Positions 7,840 to 13,240 of a stretch of DNA of 13,240 bases are shown one piece after another. Source of the DNA: Euperipatoides rowelli (lineage: Eukaryota; Onychophora; Udeonychophora; Euonychophora; Peripatopsidae); the NCBI GenBank assembly GCA_003024985.2, contig PXIH01S0005290.1; one strand, 5' to 3'. How positions within the stretch are numbered: position 1 is the stretch's first letter; every line of letters starts with the position of its first letter. A program made the position numbers and the translations under genes. The notes under the pieces are model-generated. The model searched no databases, was not told the DNA's origin, and saw nothing but the letters and a program-made list of their open reading frames with translations.

Positions 7840-7906
7840 GATGTATATAACATTTAAAGATCTTCCACCTGGCGATTGTGGTTTTAACTCGGGTACTTTT
7901 GCGTAG
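7840..7906 (+). CDS. MIF: MIF family cytokine/tautomerase, exon 3 (C-terminus and stop)
   Basis: This exon completes the MIF homologue. Its first base finishes the Arg codon split by intron 2; it then reads MYITFKDLPPGDCGFNSGTFA and stops at TAG 7904-7906. The family's C-terminal beta strands and G-x-N-x-(S/G)-TFA ending are clear, with Tyr95, Gly107, Asn109 and Phe113 (human mature numbering) conserved. Differences from the human pocket are Asn97 to Thr, Val106 to Cys and Trp108 to Phe. The acceptor is a long T tract followed by AG at 7838-7839. Coding length to the stop is 67 nt, which with 173 nt in exon 2 and the expected 108 nt in exon 1 gives the standard 115-codon open reading frame. 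The intact frame and splice sites argue for a functional gene and against a processed copy, which would lack introns. Confidence 0.95.
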
Positions 7907-8075
7907 CCTGGAATCTTTTATAAAGCCATTCAATAAATTTGTCATGGTTAATACTGCCATCTTCTGGGAAATTGTGATATTATATTTTTTCTTTATCATG
8001 GAATGGGCCAAATTGAAATTCATAGATTTATAATAAAATGCTTTGTTAAAAAAAATAAAGTTTTGCTTTAAAATT
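7907..8075 (+). other. Probable MIF 3' UTR with poly(A) signals
   Basis: After the MIF stop codon the sequence contains three AATAAA hexamers, at 7932-7937, 8033-8038 and 8054-8059. The last two lie 130-150 bp past the stop and are followed by T-rich sequence (TTTTGCTTT), a plausible downstream element, so a mature 3' end near 8050-8080 is likely. In such an AT-rich region AATAAA also occurs by chance, so the exact cleavage site is an inference. Confidence 0.5.
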
Positions 8076-8226
8076 TATTTATTTATTTATAGACACATTT
8101 AACTCTTCTGAATTCATAAAAATTTGTTCATACAAAATATATTTTAAATTTATATTTCTCTATATAAAATTGTATTGCTTTTAAATAAATGAAATAGCTA
8201 AGAATTTGGTACACTAAAACCCATCG
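8076..8226. other. AT-rich intergenic sequence
   Basis: The stretch has a short TTTA repeat (about 8076-8091) and AT-rich text. No gene or element is recognised. Confidence 0.5.
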
Positions 8227-8463
8227 CAATGGCTATTGCCACTACCCCTTTGAACTAATAGTCAGGGCCCTCACAAGGGGAAGGGTTTGGATAGGGCTCT
8301 AGGCCCAGGACCTGGGCCAGAGAGGGGCCCAATAGATTGTCAAAGTACATAAGATACTACATAGTTGGCACACCTCATACTTAACAGCCCCCAAAAAAAG
8401 CTTATCAAAAATATAAGGGAGTGGTGAGGGCCCCTCCCTGGATTTTCAGTCCCGGAGCCACTG
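8227..8463. mobile_element. GC-rich non-autonomous element with CAGTGGC-like ends
   Basis: This block is much richer in G+C than its surroundings. The right end, read inward, begins CAGTGGC and reaches CCAGGGAGGGGCCCTCAC; the left end begins CAATGGCT and reaches CAGGGCCCTCAC (about 8262-8273), so the ends are imperfect inverted repeats. This end type is widespread in animal hAT-like MITEs. Near the centre GGCCCAGG (8302-8309) and CCTGGGCC (8311-8318) form a hairpin that extends with CTCT / AGAG around one bulged base. No 8-bp target duplication was found, so the limits are approximate. Confidence 0.5.
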
Positions 8464-8650
8464 TTAGGATGTGGGGACTCTGCTAATAGTGCAGAGTATT
8501 GACAATTTTTGTTTTCAAATTGATAAATTTTAGCTTAACAATGTAGCTTATAATTAAAGATTGGATCATATGGGGAGCCAGGTGAGAGCTTCATTTACTT
8601 TCTTTGAATGAAATATCATATACCGTAAGTATAACTTAGGCCATATTAAG

Positions 8651-8978
8651 CTGTCAAAAATTACATACAGCAACATCTATGGACAGAAATAGAGCAAAAA
8701 CATCTTCTGGATGTCATCAGCTCGCCGAGCAGTGTGACAGACACCATGACCAAACTTGCTCTTTATTATAGTTAGACTAGTTTAAAAGCTCGTCAAAAAT
8801 GACGGATACAGCGACATCTATGGACAGAAAATAGAGCGAAAACATCTTTGGGTGTCATCGGCTCGCCGAGGATGGCCGATCAGCGAGACTGACATCATGA
8901 CCAAACTTGCTCTTTATTATAGTTAGACTAGTTTAAAAGCCTGTCAAAAATGACGGATACAGCGACATCTATGGACAG
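8651..8978. repeat. Tandem repeat, about 2.3 units of 139-151 bp
   Basis: A block beginning GTCAAAAAT and running through ACATCTATGGACAG starts at 8653, 8792 and 8943, giving periods of 139 and 151 bp. The 12-bp difference is an insertion-like GATGGCCGATCA segment in the second unit, just after the shared CTCGCCGAG palindrome. Units 1 and 2 also share CATGACCAAACTTGCTCTTT followed by ATTATAGTTAGACTAG. The third unit stops after GGACAG at 8978. Units 2 and 3 are closer to each other over the shared head (GACGGATACAGCGACATCTA) than to unit 1. No coding frame persists across the repeat. Confidence 0.85.
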
Positions 8979-9039
8979 CCGTGGAAATTTTATTTGATTT
9001 TATATAGGCTATACAGTAACTATATATCCATTAAACAAC

Positions 9040-9350
9040 TTTGCTTCTGGCTGGCCAACTCTTCAGTTTCCCTCTTCATTCTTCCATTTTTATTAAGACT
9101 GTCACGGTATCTTAATTTCATTTCCATCATGACCGATCTGCCTCTTCCTGTTTTCATTTTATTTATGCACAGTCTCTCTGTTTTCATTTATTATTGTCCA
9201 GTCTCTGCTCTTTCATTTTCACATTGTTAGTTGGCCTCTTTCTCGTTTGTTTCCACTTTATTACTAACCGGGTATTTATCATTTGTTTCTCCTTTATTTC
9301 TGGCTGGTTCTCTTGTTTCCACCTTATTACTAGCTGATCGCTTTCGCTAA
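9040..9350. repeat. Degenerate pyrimidine-rich repeat tract
   Basis: The + strand is a C/T-rich tract in which variants of a 35-40 bp phrase recur: CTGGCTGG or GTCCAGT, then CTCT, then TGTTTCC or TTTCATT, then TTTATTACT. Examples lie at about 9047, 9176, 9232, 9285 and 9312. An open frame at 8994-9230 is a by-product and encodes a low-complexity Leu/Phe/Ser-rich peptide without a recognisable domain. Confidence 0.4.
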
Positions 9351-9359
9351 ATTGCTTGG

Positions 9360-10967
9360 CAGTCTCTAATACGTTTATTTAGGTCTATCATCTTTTTAGC
9401 ATATTTTGTTGTGTATTGAATGTTTCTTAAAAGTTGTGTAAATGTTTTGTAAACTTCTCCATAATAATTGAAATTTTCTTTTGAAAAGTTTAACCCTACA
9501 TGTCGTTATTTCTATTTACTTTGAATAATTTTTAACTTTAATCAGATGAATGATCGGATGGGATTCTATTTTATCCAAATTGCATATTAAATAGAATAAT
9601 TTGTAATTTTTTTTTTTTAAAAAAACTAAAAATTGTATTCAAACAGTCGTTTGGTAAAAATAAAATAATTTTACTAAAAGCCAAGGGCCATGAGGCCATA
9701 CATCAAAGTTTATTTTTATGTAAAATATACGACAAGTAACTAGGAGCAATCCTAGTCCTAAACTACCTTACTCTAGATAAATAGATTTAGATTTAACACA
9801 GTAAATATAGTAACAAACACTTAGCCTACCTTTATTTTAATTTCAAACCTTCTCTTATATTAAAATCTATGCTAAGAAATAAATTCTTGTTATTAAAAAA
9901 ATATTGACTTTTAAATTATTTATTTGACTTTGAAACTAAACTTAGTTTATCAATGAGTAATTATTTTTATGATTGTTGATTCAAGTCTTCTAATTATGCT
10001 AAGTTTATGGAAATTTTCAAATTATAATTATGATCATTGTTTTTATAGCTATAAATACAAATTTATTTAACTTCATTGTAGTAAAATCATTTTTTAATAT
10101 TTCAAATTTTTGTTGGCTCGCTTATCTCATTTGTGTAAGTATTTTAACATTATATCATGCACTTATGTAATTTTTTTTTTGGGGGGTGGAGGAATTACAC
10201 CCCTCCAACATACTTTAATAAAAATCAAAAACAAAATATACATCTTTATTATATACAATATGAACGAAATAACTAATTATATATCAATGGAAAAATGAAG
10301 TTCCAAATATTTCAAATATCAAATTATTTATAATGATAAATGATTCAAATTGAATGTGAAATTATTATGATAAATCCCATGAGAAAAAAATTGAAGTAGA
10401 AAATTCTCGTTGTTAATCATCCATTCAAAATATTTCAAACAGAAGAGTCAATGAGCATTCAAAGTACAACTATGCAGTAGAAGCTAAAAAGTCTCTTTAT
10501 TAATTCATTCAATAAATTAACTAACACTTGTAACGAGGATAAGAAACTATCCAATTTAAACATCAAACAAAGCGCTCAGGAAAAAACGTTATTAATTATG
10601 GCGCAAAACAGAAAATCATAAAATTATTATCTTCAATAAATGATCAAAACAATTTAAATTGTTATTTATTTTGACTGAAACATGAGTCATCAGAAATATA
10701 ATCTTCATAAAATATTAATCCAAAAGAAAACAAATGAATAACCATTCAAGAAAACTAACTGGACCCCGTCTGGTTTCCATTATGAGGCATGAAACTCAAC
10801 AGTATAGGAATAAGTTGACCAAAAGTATCCAAGAAATAGGTTCTTCAAATCAATATCCTTAGGTAAAACGCCCTTATCGATTAAGTATACAATAATTTTA
10901 TTCGTAAAAATGACAAAAACAAAGTAATATCAGGCGATGTAGCAAATAAAACTATGAGCCGCCATTA
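9360..10967. other. AT-rich non-coding sequence
   Basis: No gene is recognised over about 1.6 kb. Small features are a CTAGGA-GCAA-TCCTAG hairpin (9740-9755), T/A runs near 9607-9630, a G run (10181-10186) followed by GGAGG-AATTACACC-CCTCC, and frequent ATTCAA/ATTTCAAA words between about 10290 and 10640 without a fixed period. Confidence 0.5.
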
Positions 10968-10999
10968 CTGCTTGCGCAGGCTGCTTGCGCAGGCGCAAG
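10968..10999. repeat. Duplicated CTGCTTGCGCAGG with NRF-1-like palindrome
   Basis: CTGCTTGCGCAGG occurs twice in direct tandem (10968-10980 and 10981-10993), and the second copy runs into CGCAAG so that CTTGCGC (10984-10990) and GCGCAAG (10993-10999) form a palindrome. The core TGCGCAGGCGCA differs by one base from the NRF-1 consensus TGCGCATGCGCA found at many metazoan promoters. It is a CpG-bearing island in AT-rich DNA. On the minus strand an ATGGCGGCTCATAG follows within 20 bp, but the frame closes after 11 codons. Promoter function is speculative. Confidence 0.4.
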
Positions 11000-11089
11000 T
11001 CCACTTTTGTAGTTTTTAATATTTTTGCTTTGTACTGATGCTCTAAAACAGATGTATACTGTATGTATTAGTGTCATAGGCACATAATA

Positions 11090-11383
11090 CAGTAAAACCC
11101 CTCCAGTCCAAATTAATTAGGACTAAGATCTGTTGGGACTGTCAAGGTGTTCAGACTGTTACAGAATTTCTATATTATCACTTCATTTTGAATGCTTAGA
11201 TGTCTTCTTTTTTTTCCTCTTTGTGTTGTACCCTTTTGTATGATATCTTTATTCCTTTTATTATTTTAATGTTATTACTTTTGTTTAGTATGATGAGTGG
11301 AGACTGAAAAATATTTAAGATTTTTGCATTCGAACTAGCCAGATTTTCGATTTAGAGAGGTTTGGACTAAAGGGGTTTTTCTT
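11090..11383. mobile_element. pogo/Tigger-like MITE (294 bp)
   Basis: The left end CAGTAAAACCCCTCCAGTCCA (shown as CAGTAAAACCCC then TCCAGTCCAAA) is mirrored at the right by TTTGGACTAAAGGGGTTTTT then CTT, so about 19 of 23 terminal positions pair. TA flanks both ends (11088-11089 and 11384-11385). Ends of the form CAGTAAAACC and TA duplications are typical of pogo/Tigger elements of the Tc1/mariner superfamily. Inside the left end, GGACTGTCAAGGTGTTCAGACTG is also typical of this repeat class (GGACTGTCAAGG then TGTTCAGACTG). No transposase is encoded. Confidence 0.7.
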
Positions 11384-12450
11384 TATTAGGATATCTTGAA
11401 CAATAATTCTACACGAAGTACAGAAAATTTTTCCTTCATTATGAAAATATATTAAAAAATGTTATTGGCAGCAGCAAAACGTTGATGGCAAAATGTATTT
11501 GAATTTGTAAACTTTCATTGTTTTTAACAGTGTCATGTAGACTTTTTTTTAGAACCCTTAATAGCCAAGCTGGACATGCAGCAGGTTTTTGTTAAACCGC
11601 AGTTGGACAACCTTTGTTGATTTTCCAGCAGAACAATTCACCATAACATTGAGGATTAATTTTTTCAAGATTTCCTTCGTGCTGTTTTTCCTTACAAATG
11701 GATAGATTGAGACCAACTGACACCATTGCACCACAATCACCAGATATAACCCATTGAGACGTTTCCTGTGGTGTCAAGGAGAAAGTTTATTCAACATCAT
11801 TGTCTGATGCCACAATATTGAAGATGAGTAGCCTATAACACGTTATCATTGGCACTTCCAAAGAGATGTTGGACAAAATATGATAAATTGAATATGGACG
11901 ATGTGCTCCAGGCCATGAATGACGCTCGTGGAAGTGTATTAAAATTGTAATAATACCGGCATAACTTCAGGATTAACTCTCACCTGATGCCATCTTGGAA
12001 TTTAATTAAACAATGCCTCAACATTTATTAACGTCCACGATTTGAAATTTATTCAAATCTATACATCGATTTTTGAGATTTATTCGACATTTGAAATTTA
12101 TTTTTATTCGGTATTTTTAGTATTTTCTGGGGAATTTTTCAAATTTTTATATCTGCCGCGAAATTAAAGAGTGTCAACTTAGTTTATAATAAATTGTTAG
12201 TTTGTAATAACTTCAATACATCTAGTAAATTAAATTTACTAAAACTATAAATATCCATAATGAAGTATAGGACAATTTACATGGAATCTGATGGTTGGGA
12301 AATTCCTAAATCTGATTTTACAAACAATCGATCGCTTACCTCCGTAAATTAATAATCTGAACTTGAAGTACCATCTTGTATAATTATTGGCTGGATTAAC
12401 AGAAGGTTGTAAAAATTATTAAAATTTAGCCACAAAGGTTTTTGCACCTA
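11384..12450. other. Intergenic sequence, no recognised gene
   Basis: Apart from the doubtful transposase-like scraps at 11592-11980 the stretch shows only AT-rich text, including a run of TTTGAAATTTATT variants between about 12038 and 12100 (GATTTGAAATTTATTCAAAT, then ATTTGAAATTTATTTTTATT). Confidence 0.45.
11592..11980. pseudogene. Possible transposase scraps, unassigned
   Basis: This segment is less AT-rich than its neighbours. On the + strand, 11894-11947 reads MDDVLQAMNDARGSVLKL, then two stops, then YRHNFRINS, which resembles the psq-type helix-turn-helix at the start of pogo/Tigger/CENP-B-like transposases. On the minus strand two frames stay open over 11558-11777, with WVISGDCGAMVSVGLNLS in one of them; I cannot assign it. 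The two pieces face opposite ways, so if both are real the region is rearranged. Chance similarity is a serious alternative. Confidence 0.2.
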
Positions 12451-12530
12451 TTGATTATCATAGGGTGAGGGTGAAGTTGTTTAATTAAGTGGTAGGAGTT
12501 GGGCTTAAATTGGTTTTAAGATTTTGACTG
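12451..12530 (-). repeat. Single inverted copy of the right-hand minisatellite unit
   Basis: Read on the minus strand this 80-bp segment follows the minisatellite unit from CAGTC through CCTAACTCC-like and CCCTATGATAATCAA. On the + strand the best block is TTGATTATCATAGGGT (12451-12466), the exact complement of ACCCTATGATAATCAA found repeatedly in the array, followed by AAGT, TTTAAT, AGGAGTTGGGCTT and a closing GACTG. It has diverged more than the array units and lies 287 bp from them in opposite orientation. Confidence 0.65.
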
Positions 12531-12817
12531 CAAAAAAATAATGAAATTAAGATAAAAATCCACAATTCCTTTGAAACAAACAAAATAAATAAATAAACGC
12601 TCTAAAAATAATTCTGCAGAAGTGCCCTCTTATAAAAATAAAATCTAAATGTAATTACCCGATCTTATACACATTTTTACTTTCAGCCAGAAGAAATGTG
12701 TTCTTTTTAAAATGATGTTAATACTATTTTTTTCTCTATAATTAAATAATCTGAACTGGTTTCTTCCATTTTACAAATTCTGGTCAGGATCCGTTATCTG
12801 TCCAATATTTTTATTTA
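12531..12817. other. AT-rich spacer between inverted and arrayed repeat units
   Basis: No gene is recognised. The spacer between the lone inverted copy and the array is AT-rich, with an AAATAAATAAATAAA run near 12584-12597. Confidence 0.45.
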
Positions 12818-13240
12818 CAGTCCTAACCTTACCCTAACTCTGAATCCTAACTCCAACTACGTATTAAACCCACTTTGCCCCAACCTTATGATAATGACAG
12901 TCCTAACCCAACTCTGAAACCTAACTCCAACTATGTATAAAACCCACTTTGCCCCAATCCTATGGTAATCAACAGTCCTAACCTTACCCTAACCCCTAAT
13001 TCCAACTATGTATTAACTTTATCCCAACCCTATGATAATCAAACAGTCCTAACCTTACCCTGAAGCCTAACTCCAACTACGTATTAGACCCACTTTGCCC
13101 CAACCCTATGATAATCAACAATCCTAACCTTACCCTAACCCTGAACTTTGTATTAAACTCACTTTTCCCCAACCCTATGATAATCAACAGTCCTAACCTT
13201 ACCCTAACTCCAACAATATATTATACCCACTTTGCCCCAA
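12818..13240 (+). repeat. Minisatellite array, at least 5.7 units of 69-80 bp, runs off the window
   Basis: Units starting CAGTCCTAACC begin at 12818, 12898, 12973, 13044, 13119 (as CAATCCTAACC) and 13188, giving periods of 80, 75, 71, 75 and 69 bp. A consensus unit contains CCTAACCTTACCCTAAC, then CCTAACTCCAACTA, TATTAAACCCACTTTGCCCC and AACCCTATGATAATCAA. Length changes come mainly from loss or gain of the CTGAATCCTAA segment. The array carries telomere-like CCCTAA words but not a telomeric array. The last unit is cut by the window edge after TTTGCCCCAA. Confidence 0.92.

Noticed and set aside
7141-8023. Three minus-strand frames of 65-80 residues
   Set aside because: They are Lys/Ile/Phe-rich products of T runs and overlap MIF exon 3, the intron and the MITE; nothing in them looks like a protein family.
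8651-8978. CRISPR-like direct repeats
   Set aside because: Units are 139-151 bp with no short repeat-spacer alternation, and the sequence is from an animal.
8994-9230. 78-residue open frame on the + strand
   Set aside because: It lies in a degenerate C/T-rich repeat, gives a low-complexity hydrophobic peptide and has no recognisable domain or splice context.
10110-10298. 62-residue + strand frame over a G run
   Set aside because: It is low complexity (Ile/Asn/Lys and GGGG) with no supporting signal.
12818-13240. Telomere or subtelomeric array
   Set aside because: CCCTAA words occur only once or twice per 69-80 bp unit, mixed with unique sequence, so this is a minisatellite.

Overview
This is a window of an animal nuclear genome, strongly A+T rich and mostly non-coding. 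The organism looks like an invertebrate metazoan, probably marine (mollusc-like or an invertebrate deuterostome), but the sequence does not settle the phylum. Evidence for a metazoan is spliced exons with GT-AG borders, non-LTR retrotransposon debris, several MITE-like inverted-repeat elements, microsatellites, and a recurrent TAGGCCTA / TAGCCTA word.

The only host gene I can support is a macrophage migration inhibitory factor (MIF) family gene on the + strand. Its second exon is 3353-3525 and its third and last coding exon is 7840-7906. Together they encode the C-terminal 79 residues of a protein that would be 115 codons long if exon 1 is of normal size. Exon sizes (173 nt, and 67 nt to the stop) and intron phases match human MIF exactly. 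Exon 1, with the catalytic N-terminal proline, was not found and is probably left of the window, so intron 1 would exceed 3.3 kb. Candidate poly(A) signals follow at 7932-8059.

The rest is repeats. From left to right: a foldback element (414-642); a frameshifted antisense reverse transcriptase tail from a non-LTR retrotransposon (1193-1601) with its 3' region (about 870-1192); AT-rich sequence with small hairpins (1610-3352); MIF intron 2, which holds a hairpin (3731-3760), a hAT-type MITE with 8-bp target duplications (3940-4286), a 515-bp inverted-repeat element (5386-5900), an antisense fossil DDE transposase (5994-6493) and a TA-flanked MITE (7048-7241). Downstream of MIF lie a GC-rich element (8227-8463), a tandem repeat of about 139-151 bp (8651-8978), a degenerate pyrimidine-rich tract (about 9040-9350), a duplicated TGCGCAGG motif (10968-10999), a pogo/Tigger-like MITE (11090-11383), possible transposase scraps (11592-11980), and a minisatellite of 69-80 bp period that runs off the right edge (12818-13240). 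One inverted copy of that unit stands alone at 12451-12530, and a related unit forms the core of the MITE at 7048-7241.

I see no operon, CRISPR array, tRNA, rRNA or complete second gene, and no evidence of a new multi-gene system. The most useful observations are the MIF gene with changed active-site residues, the stack of dead transposons in its intron 2, and the link between the right-hand minisatellite and a MITE core.
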